Source: Nymphaea colorata (Eukaryota; Streptophyta; Magnoliopsida; Nymphaeales; Nymphaeaceae). Taken from it: DNA of 64,000 nucleotides. The DNA lies in the NCBI RefSeq assembly GCF_008831285.2, contig NC_045147.1, forward strand, positions 16,160,854 to 16,224,853, given 5' to 3'. The notes beneath the pieces were generated by a model, which ran no database searches, was not told the DNA's origin, and saw only the letters and a program-made list of their open reading frames with translations. Positions 37,201 to 50,000 of this stretch are shown piece after piece (position 1 is the first letter of the stretch; each line of letters opens with the position of its first letter). Position numbers and translations under genes: made by a program.

Positions 37201-40200
37201 CCATCAAACTAGGGAAGGAAAATGTAACCGTTGCGATCGTTTCTGGAAATATTTTTCTGGAAATTTCTTTCCACCCTTGGGGGTGGAAAAATTTTTCCAG
37301 AAATATCTTTTTGTCGGTTAGGGCTTCTCCTCTTCGCGTCTGGCGCTCCCCTCATCTTCCTCTTCTCATCTTCATCCTCCGCCGCTGCCTCACCCTGCTG
37401 CTGGAAAAGGAAAGCCCCTTGTCCCGTTTCACTCTCCTGCTGTGTAGGTAATCCTCTCTCTCTCTCTCTATGTTGTTGGTGATCTGCTGACTCTGTGTTC
37501 CTCTCTCTTCTGCCATAACATAGACTTGTTGCTCGCTCAGTGGATCTGCTTGAGTTGCCACAGGAAACATTGTCAACTCGTAGCGAAGGCTGAAAAAGGG
37601 TTTTCATTTTCTGATAGAAGTTTCTTCAACATCTCTCTCTCTCGTCCTAGCAGTAGACAGTGTCCTTCTCGTTCTGTTTATCTCTTGCTCCTTTTCCTTG
37701 ACGTTGTTCTTCTTTGCTGCTTCCTGGAACTGATCCTCCTCCTCTTCTATCTTTTTCCCTATTGTTATTTTCCTTCCTGATTAATGATCTTCAAGACCCC
37801 TTTTGCCTTATTTTGTGATTGGTTTAGCACTTGATTTTTGGTTGCTGTTTTTGACTGCGTGTTTCCTACCCGTTCTGCACACATTTTCTGGTTTCAATGT
37901 CCTTATTACAATTGCGTGTATAAAATCTAAGCTTCTATCGTGCTATGGTCTTTTCTTGTAGATTTTGGTACTTTGTTTATGACTTTACATTTTTTGAATA
38001 TGATAGCCCAGATTTTGAATTTTTTTTGCACCTGCACCTTGCGACATAGCATAAGGGAAATTCCTCTGCTTTAGTTTGCTGTAGTTGGTTGCTTTTTCTT
38101 TATGAATTTTGTATGCAAGACACTGCTGTAAAAAAATTGCATTTGTTAAAGAGCTTGAGAACTGGATACAACCACCTTTTAATATTTATCATGGATTCTA
38201 TCCCTAATGCCAATCTTTATGAAGGGAAGCACAACTGCATGAACTTTTCCGATTAGTCCAACTTACATTACAGGGACACACAAATGTGTTACAAGAGATG
38301 AGCCTAACCAAACAAAAACTGCCTCATATAAAGATAAATAAACGTCAAAGATCTAGGAACTATGATAACTCTTTATATGCTGCATAAAGTGCATCTTCAC
38401 AACCCAGAGATTTCCATCCCAATATCAAATTTTGAAAATTAAATCATGATCAGAACATTCCCATCACAGGAGTTCTTTCATGATGCTGATAGTTGAATAG
38501 TGTTTTGCATTGTGCGACCATACCAACACTATAAAAGAACACCAAGACCTTGATAAACACTGAAATTAACCCATGAAAGAAAAAACCACCAGAGGCCTTA
38601 GGTAAGACCAGATGTCAGTCAAATTATGCTAAAAACTCTGAAAATTTTACAGCTGATAAATGTCAAACCTCCTCATTAGAACTTCTTTTTATAGACAAAT
38701 GAGTTGTGGCATCAAGGAACCAAGAAGTTGCTTCACAGATAGAGTTTGCAACACCAGCAGAGAACAGCCTTAGAGAGATTTTGAATTCTTCATTCTATTG
38801 GCCCTTGCACTAACTTCCAAGCGTTTACAATATACTTCTTCATCCCTCCTATTTATTTTTGAAGTTCTCTTACTTTAGCTATGTCTCTCTCGGTTTCCTG
38901 GAAGGGAATGTTGCTGCCGTTGCATTCTTCTCTTATCTTGAAGGTAAAATATCATTTTCTCAAGTGCACAATTTTAAGAACTTTGTAGCAATGCATGTTG
39001 TAGGCTGCTTAGAAAGTTCAGTTGACTAGGGCTTTGAGACTCCATCACACTTGGCATGAGATTCTTTTAATGAATTATTGTTGGCAAATAAGATGGGGCA
39101 TGAAAGTGACAAGTTGAAAACCTGAAGCAGTATCTTGCATTTTACTGAATCTGAGTTCAATTATTGAACTGGGTCTGGAGCTGGCAATAGATCGAGCATC
39201 TGTTCATACTGGCTCAACCTGAACCCCAATGTTGAGGTATGGGTATGATTCTATTGTAATTTGGATCCAGCTGAATGTACACACACATTCAGTTTCTGTG
39301 ATTGATTTTATTGGCCTGACATAACCTGCTATGAAGTCTCGAGTTCGACTAAATATTATTTAAGCTGATATGAGCAGCAACTGATCCGCAACATGGCGTC
39401 GAGTCGCAGCTAGCACATGGGCTTGCAGTTCGTGTTCGACTAAATATTATTTAAGCGATACCTGGCAGACAAGAGTTTAGAATCCAGTTAGGAAAAGGTG
39501 TTATGTAAATCTGGAAATATGTTTCTTTATTATCAAACTAAGAAACAATTTTTTGGAAAATTTATTTTTCAGTCATCATACACACATCAACGAGAAACGA
39601 AAAGATTTTTTTCATTCCTTTATTCCAGGAAACTTATTTTCAAAAATGTTTTTCCAATTTCAGGTTTCAATCCATCAAACGGGCCCCTAATGTATGTTTC
39701 AGAAATTCTCTATTGTGTATGTGATATTTATTCACTTCTCTGATCCATTTCGACTTTATCTTCTATGGCACTATCTAATGATTGCATACTTCTTTTGTGG
39801 TGCTTTTATATATAATTCAATTGTGTAAAAGTTGAAAAAAACGGAGTCATAAAAAGGGCGAACACGTGGGTGACATTTATAAGATCAACCGACATTTCGT
39901 GCGATGTCCTCATTCCTAGCTATGTATGCTCAAGCAAAAGACTCCCTAGCCGACAACGCTGGAAGAAAGAAATGCACGTTATCCCTGCATGTGCTGTCTT
40001 ATGATCAAACAACCACAACGTACGATTGGCAAAGGACCGGCCAATGAACTCGATAAGCAGTGTTTCAGCTGCTTAAGCGCATAAGAGTCGCAGACTACAG
40101 CTCAATTTTGGCCATGATCAAAGTTAAAGAAGCAAAAAGGTCATCATCGAAGAAGTTTGGAGGAGAAGATGCCCGCTGACTCGATAAGACGGACCATGTC

Positions 40201-40643
40201 ACCCTCCATAAGCTGACTACTTCCCAACAAGTTTTCAATGAGAGAACCACATTTCATCTTGCAGCACTTTTCCCACAAAAGCGAGCTAAACCCAAAGGGC
40301 CAAAGTGTGCAACAGAATTTTACAGGGAATCATTTTTGGAGGCATAAAAGGCCTATTCCGTAGGTTATTCAGTATTTAGAGAAAAAAAATGTACATTTTC
40401 TTATGAAAAGTTGAGTGTCATTTGTTTTGGTTTTATGGTTTTTACAGATCTGTACTTCTTCAAGTTCAGTAGAAACGAATAAGGTATCTTTCTTCCTATT
40501 TACTTTTCGTTGTTTTTTCCTCCCTTTACATGAATGTCAACAGAAGAAATATATGTACAGTCCAAGATCGAAGTGCAAACAACCGGTACAAGGAGAGGAT
40601 GATGTTAAGTTCCCTGCATTTCCTTTTCAGGAAATTCAGTCAT
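34208..40643. other. Gene-poor region between the PPR gene and the J-domain gene
   Basis: Apart from 3' UTR sequence near 34208-34330, no exon chain is supportable. Around 37340-37640 a CT-rich, GC-richer block looks like a gene leader or first exon, and near 38880-38950 a minus-strand stretch reads coding-like for about 25 codons, but neither links to anything. A possible hAT-like element spans 37130-39688. A 22-bp sequence (TTCGACTAAATATTATTTAAG...) occurs at about 39352 and 39437. Confidence 0.55.
37130..39688. mobile_element. Possible non-autonomous hAT-like element with imperfect TIRs
   Basis: The left end reads AGGGTACGTTTGATG and the reverse complement of the right end reads AGGGGCCCGTTTGATGG, a recognisable plant hAT-type terminus. 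No clean 8-bp target duplication was found and no transposase is encoded. A competing reading is a tiny element at 37130-37215, because CATCAAACTAGGG also occurs at 37203. The interior holds leader-like CT-rich DNA and a hairpin-forming segment at 37240-37310. Confidence 0.3.
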
Positions 40644-43600
40644 TCATTCATCCTCCTCGCTCTGGATCTCAAGGCCCTCTGCTGCTAGAAGTCGATCTAT
40701 GACTTTCTTCTTCTCTTCCTCTGCTTTTCTGCGCATTATATCCCTTTTCTTCAAGACAAGCGTATGCCTTTTCAGAGTATTCGAGAAGTTATCCATTGAT
40801 GCTTTCTTTTCCTTCGCTAAAATCCTCCTCTCCTCTTCTGGATCAATCTGAAAAGTGACACGTCTCTTGGTCTTAGCAAGTATACATGACGAGTTCCATT
40901 TTTCTGAGCATGTTAGCACCAGTTTACATGATAATTGAGATCACAAGCAGGTCGGTGTGTGCACCTTCGACTTCTTTAAAAGTAACATTATTATGTTTAT
41001 TATCATAAACACTCGTGAACTTAGATAAAAAGATTTTTGAATAACATGAAGTTTTCAGGCAACCAAGAGGAAGTCACAGAACATGACTTGTAGGTTGTAG
41101 CACAGCCTCTGCCTTATTACCCCAAAGATACCAAAGTCACAGAACATGTTTTGTGAAACACAGACACATGGGAGCGACGCGATGGAAAAGGCCAAGCAAT
41201 TCCACTAAGGTTATCATAGGATCAATGCAAGCCAGTAACTGGATTTACAGTGGGTCTGAGACTGATATCACACAGGCTGCAAACCATAGTGCAGGAAGCT
41301 GAAATATAGATCTCAATCTTACCTGAAGCCAACAGGTTTAACCCAAGAATTGGACTAGTCCCCTCCGCCCAATATTTTGGTATTTCTTTTCAAGACATAG
41401 GTAGTTTGCAACTTTGCATCCATAAGATTCACAGCCAAAAAGATATATGCCATGATAGATACCTCAAGTAGTAAAATTTTGAATATTCAATTAGGCCGTC
41501 GAACTGAAGGATAAGAATGCTCAAAGTCAACACTAGAGTGGCCAGGAGGACATCTCACCTTTGAACGTGAAAGACGACGAGCACGGAGATTCAGTTCACG
41601 TTGTTGCTGCTCTGCCCAAGCTGCAATTGCCATATCACCACGTTGATCAAATGCTTTCCTCTTCTTTATTAGCCACTCCATCCATGCTTGAGAAGCCTGG
41701 CAAGAACAAAATTTTAAAATTACATTGAACAGCAACAGGCTATGGTAATCTATGAGCAGATAATTTTGATTAGCCCAGCTGAGAAAAGTTTATTTACCTA
41801 GTTTCTTCTATTTTGTTTCATTTCTTATCCTTTGACAAAAGCAGCTTGTGACAAAGTTCAAAGGAACATAAGTAATACCAAATTCACATACAAGCAAGAG
41901 TAGTAGCTTAGGTACCATAAGACAAAGGAACGGCATCATGTGGTCACTCATATTGCAGTTGAAAAGCCAACAGGCAATGGTTGAATGGTTTAAGTGGAGA
42001 TCTTAGTTATAAAGAAAATCTCAATTCCACTAGACCAAAAAACCCAAGGTACTAAACGTTTGGTGCTGCCTGTGGAACCCCTGAACCGATTAGCTAAGCA
42101 ACTGGTTGGATCTTATATTTATCTTCCACTGCTACTACATCAGGCGTAACAGACCAAAAAAAAAAAAAACTAGAAAAATGACAGGAAAATTAGCATGTTA
42201 ACTGTTGATCTAAGCACTGTCACAAATATCGCATCTTAATCGAAAAAGATGTGATCTTAATCACAAAAGACTCAATAAATAAGCCAAAAACAAGTCAGCG
42301 ATACAAAACGGTAATAAGACATTCTTTTAAGAGAACTCCAGAATACCAAAAAAACGCAAAAAAAAAAAGAGTATTATACGCATTTTTTGCGTTTTTTTGT
42401 ATTTTTTATTCATTTCTGACTTATTTTACTTTTACATAATTTTCAGAATTTTTTAAATGTTTTTCTTAAATTTGCCAAGATTTTCTCAAGATATACAACT
42501 TTGCCGTATTATATCCATGAAATTGCTTGCCGTATAATACCTGTAAAGGATATATATAATAATGGGACCTAAGCCAGACGAATTGTGTTACGATGCTCCA
42601 GCAGTTGGCATCATTGAGAAAAATCTTAACATCAAAAGTATCAGTGTTCCATCCCCTAAACTATCACAGCTGCAAATTTTGAATTTGCAGCAGGAAAATA
42701 CTTCAGTGGAATAAGCAAAGTCTCAATTAATTGAATAAAAGGATTCTTCAATTTCTTCAATTCCCTTCTGGTAAGAGCTCTGGTCTAATTGTTAGTGCAT
42801 GCAATGTAGATTCAAGTCCTTAACAAGCGCCCATAATTTAGCAACAGAACTTTTCAGACTTCAAGCTTACATTTAACTCCCAAGAACAGGCGAAGCTGGA
42901 AAAAATTTTAAGGGGGGGCACACATATTTTTTTACAAATTTCGAGAGGGGCCTCCTAATCAAGTGTTCTACAAATTTAACAAAGTAATAAGTTTTTTTTT
43001 TGTCTTTAAAAATGAATGTACTTCTACAATATTTGAAAAGCTAGGAGGGGCTAGGCCCCCCAGTCCCCATTTGGCTTTGCCCCTGCTCAAAAGTAATTAC
43101 AAATTCTAACGGATCAGCAAATTTCAAATCCATATATGGAAAAGCAAATAAATGGCTTCAATATCTCTTTCACCTTCCTACTAGTTGAATTGGAATTCAG
43201 TGAAGTACTATAGGTAGGCCAAATCGCCAGACAAACTATCCTTCTCCAAAATTCAATCACACACTTGTGGGATTTCAGATTTCTTACGGTTATGCAAAAT
43301 AACTTGCGTCTGCTTCATATTCTCAGCTCACTCTTTTGTTAACCATGAGGAAATTTCACACCCAATAACGCTTTTCAGATCAGATGACATCTTGCAGCTG
43401 AAGCAATTTCCAGGACGGTTGATGGATTTTATTAACTTTCTCTTGGTTGCAATTCACAAGAATTGACGTAAAACATCACATTCATTGATATGCGACCTTA
43501 TTTACTTTCTCAGGGAAAAAAATCGCAAAAAAAGCGATAGTCCTAGGATGGATATTTAAAGTAAATTATATTATATCTTCTTTAAAATAAGCCCATCAAT

Positions 43601-45648
43601 TTCATTGTGAACATTTTCTTATTATGCAGAAGTTGTTTAAGGTGATTTCAAAGATTGTGCAGAAGTTGTTTGCCACTACCTTATCAAAGGAAACCTACAA
43701 ACATAAGCAAACTGTCAAAGACAGAAGGAACAGAAAATTTTACCTTCATGGGGTTCACCCTATGTTCATGATCATATGCTCGCCGTCTCTCCTCGTCAAT
43801 AAGCAACTCATATGCTGCTTGAATTTTAATGAAGCGAGATTCAGCAGTTTCCCCTTCCTCTAATGTTCCTCTGCCATCATATACTGTGGAAAGGAAAAAG
43901 ACACAAATCACAAAATATCTAGCAAGAATGAGGAACTTATTTTGAAACAACACCATGCCCACATGGTTGTCTATGACACTTAATTTTATGAACTCTATGT
44001 TCTGTTTTCATTAACAAAGCCGTGTATGTAAAAAGGGTACTCCAAAATTGGAGACACGAACACAAACATCATGTGGTTATGTATAAACATACAAAAAGAG
44101 AGAGAAAGAGAGAGAGAGAGAGAGAACCATCAGGGTGGTAGAATTTTGCTAATCGTCGATAAGCAAGCTTTATATTTTCCTCGTCCGCATCTCTTTCCAG
44201 CTCTGTACAACAGTTAGAAACAATGTATCCCCTCTGTTACTGTCAAAGCTAATATGCAAACAGTTAGAATGTCAATGTAATAAATTCAGCACGTGATGAA
44301 CACAAAAACAGGCAGTAAAGCCTATGGAACGTAAAAAAAAAAACCTGTGGCTGTCTTAACTGTTTAAGGGTAAACTCATCCATCAAGAGGAAGTCCCAGG
44401 TATCATATGCATTTCCTGAATGATAATAAAAACATGGTTCACTATTACTGTCTCTTTTTTCCGTTAAGTTTTGTACCACCTATATATACAACACTTGGAA
44501 TCTACATACTTTGAGGTTTGATCATTTCCAAATTTTGAGATAACTTCATCCAAAAAAGTTCAAGTCTTTCTGGTCGTCTGCTACAGAGATCACCTGAACG
44601 ATTACTTGTTGCCGATTTGGATTTTACCAAGATTTCACGTGTACCTTTCGCGACATGAATTTTCTCGTTTAGAATAGGTCTCTAGTTCTCTATAATGGCC
44701 TCGACTGCTTCCCAGGGGGACTCACTTCCCTCGTCACGAGCTACCAGATTCCTAAGTTGCCTATAACAGCAAATACAAATCGCCGTTCAGAAGTGCCTCT
44801 TTTACCAACACCGGCCAACATAGCCAGGTTGCAGTTGGGAGTAGCCAAACAGATGGATAGAAACAATTAAGTGACCCGCATAATTATAATAACTTTCTTC
44901 ATGCCTCAGATCAAACAAGAAGGGCACACCGTGAAGGATCCCCGACATGATACTCATTTTCCTGCCTTAGGAGCATAGCATAGAGTTATTGAAGATGATA
45001 AGGATCATAATTATCTATCCTGCTTCTCATTTTCAAATATGAGTACATAAATGCGATGGAAAAGATTACTTGCTTCCTCACCCATATTTTGGCTTTTTTC
45101 TTTTTTCGAATACGAAAAGGTTGCAAATACGCATCCGTACAACACTTCTTTCAGGATTTTGAAATTTCCCACTTCGGGTTAACAAAAACATAATCCAGAA
45201 ACCGACGTGATTGGCTCCGATTGAACAGTATAGTCTGAATTGCATCAAGATTCTTCAATTGGAAACAGGAAAAAAGGATTTTGATTGCCAAACGAAGTTA
45301 AGAAGCAGGAGTCCTTTAGCCGGGGAAGAGAACTAGAGAGGAAAGAGAGCCCAGAATCTCACCGAGTGTTTCATAGGGGGATTTCTCTGAATCCCACTTG
45401 GAGGCTTTAGCGAAGGTCCTCCGAGATCCTGCACGACACAACAACTCCACCCTCCGTGCATGGTGCGAGAAGAAGGCGACATGAGATGCAGTCGAGGCTG
45501 AAGAGGTGCTGGTGGCCGTGGTCGAGTTTGGGACTCGAGAGAAGGAGGACGGGTAGGAGCGCAGCAGCAGAAGCCGAGTCGATTCCCCTCTGCAGAACAA
45601 ATACGAAGATACCATGTGGGGTCGAGAAACCGCCCTCATGCCGTTCAT
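40644..45648 (-). CDS. J-domain (DnaJ-like) protein with likely organelle transit peptide
   Basis: Minus-strand exons, 5' to 3': 45648-45363, 44202-44128, 43883-43744, 41696-41559, 40847-40644. All join in frame to 280 residues. Residues 1 to about 85 are Ser/Arg-rich with almost no acids, consistent with a plastid or mitochondrial transit peptide. The J-domain follows: SPYETLELERDADEENIK, then LAYRRLAKFYHPD, then a loop VYDGRGTLEEGETAE and a final helix with AYELLIDEERRRAYD. Having HPD suggests it can stimulate an Hsp70. No G/F region or zinc finger is present, so it is a type III J protein. The C-terminal third is highly charged (RDIMRRKAEEEKKK), probably a long helix or coiled coil, and ends SEEDE. 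It is unrelated to the GFA2-type gene beyond the J-domain. The start could be Met1 or Met4. The specific plant subfamily name is not known to me. Confidence 0.87.
42346..42400. repeat. Hairpin-forming inverted repeat in an intron of the J-domain gene
   Basis: AAAAAAACGCAAAAAA and its complement TTTTTTGCGTTTTTTT are separated by about 20 bases. It lies in intron 3 and may be a small foldback element. Confidence 0.55.
42890..43085. repeat. Transposon-like debris in intron 3 of the J-domain gene
   Basis: A G-rich stretch (AAGGGGGGGCACACA) and a segment reading AGGAGGGGCTAGGCCCCCC flank an AT-rich core. A related GC-rich motif occurs near 30600-30640. This suggests copies of one old repeat, but its boundaries are not visible. 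Confidence 0.35.
44099..44126. repeat. (GA)n microsatellite abutting a splice donor
   Basis: On the gene's strand this reads (CT)n beginning a few bases after the donor of exon 44202-44128. The donor is GTTCTC, so the repeat occupies positions normally filled by the GTAAGT consensus. Confidence 0.85.
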
Positions 45649-47055
45649 ATTTTCCGCAGAGCGAGAGGGAGAGGGAGAAGGAGAGGGAGAACTCTAGTTC
45701 TCCTCCTCCATTCAGGATGATGCCAACAATCGTGGAAGGTTTCGTGCAAGGAGAGGAGAGGGAAAACGCTCCAAGCGAAGCCATGAAAAATTTGCGCCTA
45801 ATATCTGAAAATGTGGTTTTTTTTTATAATTCGGGAAATGGGTCCGCGTCTCACCCTCGTGTTTGAGTTAGTAAAGATCACATTGGAGGCCTTTTTGTTG
45901 CCACCTGGTGAAACGTCAACGCTTCTCTTCATACTTGGTTTGGAAAGGCAGGGAAAAAAGGGGTTTTTGGACTCTCACGCCGACGGTAGAGTTCTTCTTT
46001 AATTAATTCAAAGAACAATTGCAGAAAATAGAAGGCGTCCCACGAAAAAGGATCGACGCACTCGATCACTAATTTGGATCCAAAATTTGAGTTGCTTTTG
46101 CGCTCACGCCCGATCACCCCAACCAATTTGCATCAGTAATTCATTTTGAATATTTTCGAGTAAGTCCCAGCATTGCCACTCTGTTGCTAAGATCTCGTTA
46201 ATTTTATATCAGCCTGGATTAAACCCTTATTATTTCTGAAGACAATCGAGGGATTTTTCTTCTTCGAAATGGCATGGAATCTTGGTCCTTTTAACGGCCA
46301 GACCACTTTAACACCCTCCACAACTCACTCTTACAATCTGCTGAATGGCAAATCTGAATCAGGCGATTCAACTTGCGTCCCCTAAAACATAAAACAATTA
46401 TTTTTTTTCCAAGTAAAATTATTTCAAGGGAAAAAAAATGAAACGAGTCAATTGCATATGTAGAGGCCGTTATTCATTTTTATCTGTAGAAATTGATACA
46501 AATCCCTCAATGACACAACAACAGCGAAGAATGGATTTAGGTGCCGCGGGATAGTCATGGAGAGCCTGGAGGAAGCATACCTAGTTAAAAATGAAATAAA
46601 AACAGTTACCATCAGTAAAAAAATGAAATACGAAAAAGTCATTTATTTACTCGTGCTCAACAAAATCTACTTCCATGGAGAATTCCACTGCACGGCTGGC
46701 CTTCGTCTTAAACCGCTTTACATTCTTATGGAAACAATGTAAAACTACTTTCAGATTTGGCAAATCTAGAATTTCTGTGATGTAGATGACCAATAGCACC
46801 TACTTTCACCCGATGGTTAGCGAAGGGACACTGGCCTGTAAGCAAACAATGTTAAAAATAGGCGATTCCATATCATGAACAAAGACAAAAAAGAACTAAC
46901 AAGACATCAATTCGTTACAGAAATTACTCGGCACAAAATAATTGCCTAAGCGAGGTGGCAGGTTATAACCAATATCTAAACAGAGGAACATTTAGAATGG
47001 AAAACACAGCATTCCTATTGCAAGACTGCAGAACAATTTTTCATGGATTGAAAAG
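45649..47055. other. Intergenic: J-domain gene promoter and RAE1 downstream region
   Basis: Both flanking genes run on the minus strand. The stretch 45650-45700 is GA-rich on the plus strand, that is CT-rich in the J-domain gene's leader. The remainder up to 47055 is AT-rich and must hold the RAE1 3' UTR and the J-domain promoter. No further gene was seen. Confidence 0.6.
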
Positions 47056-50000
47056 CTATCTACGCCCTGTTCCAGTTCGTGGCTTTCCTTTAACTTCAGC
47101 TTCCTGAAAATAAACCAACATAAAAAGGAAAACGGTGAGAAGAGCACGTCTGTCATGGAAGTTAATTGAGGGCTAAAAGTTGCATGGTTATGAACTTTGA
47201 TTTTCGTAACAAAGTCATAATATGCCATTAACTAACTATCCCCATGGCCATAGACATGCAAGTGTGATGGGTATATGCAAGTGTGATGGCAGAAAGACAA
47301 CATCCTACCATAGTGATTAAAGGACAACCACATAATCAATATTAGAATGATAACCATCAGTCAGGATGATTAGCAGCTGCAGTAGGAAAAGATATTTGAA
47401 CTGGCATGTTTCATGCACTTCGCATGAGACCAGCCAGCAGACCATGATTAAATACACGAAAGTTCAGGCATGTTTTTCTTGCTCTGTGGTTCCTCAACAC
47501 GTAGAAAATGCAGGCCACTGAAAGGAAATGTGTGGCCTGTGATTCTCTAATTTTCGTTGTCAAAAGAAGCAAAACCATCATGCCAGTTTTTAACAATGTA
47601 GGATATGCTTCCCAATCAACTTAAATTCCTGTACTTGAGCACACAGTCTCCTCCAGAAATGAAATATTAGGTAACAAAAAAGGCTAGAGAAAACAGACTC
47701 ATGCAAGTAGACCCATGAAAATGCACCCAACTTTTGGCATTAAATTCCACAATGTGTTGGCATTTTCCAAGTCGGATATGATGAAATAAGAAGAAAATTA
47801 TCAGTCTAACAAGGAAAAGCATTGTCATCAGGACCAAAGGAAGCATAACACCTTTGGCATATGGAGTAAAATGTGTAATATATTTCTCAATCAACTTGAA
47901 TGCTTGTTACTTGAACAAGTGATATCCTACATGATAACAAAAAAATTAACAGAATACAAAAAGATCAAAATGCTGTTCGAAGCAAATCTGTGTCTGAGCA
48001 CATGCCTTTTGGCATCTCAACTTCCGCAATGTGTGGCAGAAAAAGTAACCGCATAGCACGCCCCAGTTTGGATATGATGAAATAAGAAGAAAATAATGGC
48101 TAAAACACGAAAAACATTGTCACAAGGACTAGAACAAGAATACCACCTGTGGCATATGGAGTAGAATATATGTCTTCGCTGTTGCAGGATTGTAATTTTC
48201 TGCCCCTTTACTCCAGTCATAACAAACCTGCATATTCATGAACTAGTCATTTGTCTATTGCTTGAACAACCAAGATGGTGTGGCAACTTCAGCGAAACAA
48301 AAAGGATACAAGAATGAAACAAATACGAGAAACAATATTGAATACCATAAATTGGATTAAATAGACTCTGTATTGCTCAAATAACAAGTTTCAAATGTAT
48401 CCCACTATTTTTGTCCTTCACTAACTTTCTCTTCCCTTCACATATTGTGCACAAACTTCAGAAAGGCAAATCATATGCACAGGATCAAGCACCAAAAGGC
48501 AAACATTTATACTAAACTAGGAAGGACAGTCTCCAGAACATCTTCATGAGAAACTTCTTAACATATTTGTGCTGTTCTATAAACATAAAAGAAACCTCAT
48601 TACCTTTAGAAGCATCTCAAAAAAACCAAAACCTTCACAAACCAGCAAAACTAAATCCGATAAGTATGACTAATGGCACTCATTAAGCAGAACTGAACTA
48701 ACAGTTGAGTAACCATCAGGCACAGAGGACATAGCTTGAAACCATGTTTCTTCAGCTTTCAGCTAGTAATATCATGTGTATAAAATATCATGTCTCACAT
48801 ACAAGGTGGAACTAAATCTCATGAGAAAACGGAAGTTCACACCATGAACTTGAACGGCACTGAGGAATCCATGTAATGAATCTACCATGGATAAAGCTTT
48901 GACCAGCTCATTCTTTATATTGTACTAATTTTAAACATTAGAATTGAACTAAGGAAATATAAGCTGACAACAAACCCTTAAAGGCCATGTAATACAGAAT
49001 TTAGCAACTGTTGCTATGGTTAAGGGTTCCCTTGGCTCATCCTCCCTTATCGTGCATATCTTACACTACCATTTTTTGAAGTTTCAATTTTCATGTTCCT
49101 CTACCATAACATCTTACAAACAATGTGATATAGGGATCTCGTCTCTCAGACTATCTTACTTCAAGGTATTTCACGTAATTCTTCTAGAGATTCAAGCAAA
49201 GTCATCAAATAACTAATAAGATAGCCATAAGATTTAAACTACTACAAATGTAGCATAAATCAGCAGTAAGCAAGCACTCAAAGAAGTGAAAAACAAGATC
49301 TCGTACTTCCAGGATATAGTCTGAGAGAGGCTTCCACGAATTAAAAAATAAAATTGACTAATTTAAGTGATATCATATTATTCCAATGACAAGATGACCT
49401 AAAGAAAATTTTGGTGCCTTTCAGAAGAGCTTGACAAAGTCCAGGATATCAAAAATCAAACCTCGAAAAACAGGTACAGTGTATCCAAATGTTTGAGTAC
49501 TATAGACAAAGATATTTATAGGTACAGCAAAATTCAAGCTACTCAACATAAAAAGATATGTAATAGGTAAGCCAGAAAGTCCACTAACCGCATATGCAAA
49601 TATGGATCCATCACTATTGAAAGTGCTGCATGGTATAGGCTGGTTGCACCTTGCCATAGCCTGGAAAATATATCTAAAATAAGCACACAGAACATCTCTT
49701 TTATCTCATGTACATGCTTCCAAAAATTGCATGGATTCTCATAACAAGGTGATAACAATCCCTTTCAAGCGCCAACACAATATTAATGCTTCATATGGTT
49801 GGAATGAACAAGCTCCAAGGTCCAGAAGCAATGCAATGCTGTTAATGTCACTTACAAGAACTTCTGGACATAATATCCGGAAATCGGGCTGAGAACCAAC
49901 CTGACACTCCAGTATCCAGCTGGATCCAGATCAGGCTGGGCATTCAGAAAATCAGGTTGAACAAGGTTAGGCATGACCTGGCACCACTAGCAAATGGACC

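Noticed and set aside
37209-37607. 132-residue minus-strand ORF with charged, repetitive sequence
   Set aside because: It covers CT/GA-rich DNA and a hairpin, and has no domain, splice partners or homology I recognise. It is kept only as part of the possible transposon.
45456-45866. 136-residue plus-strand ORF over the 5' end of the J-domain gene
   Set aside because: It has no recognisable domain and is antisense to exon 1 and the CT-rich leader of a well-supported gene.
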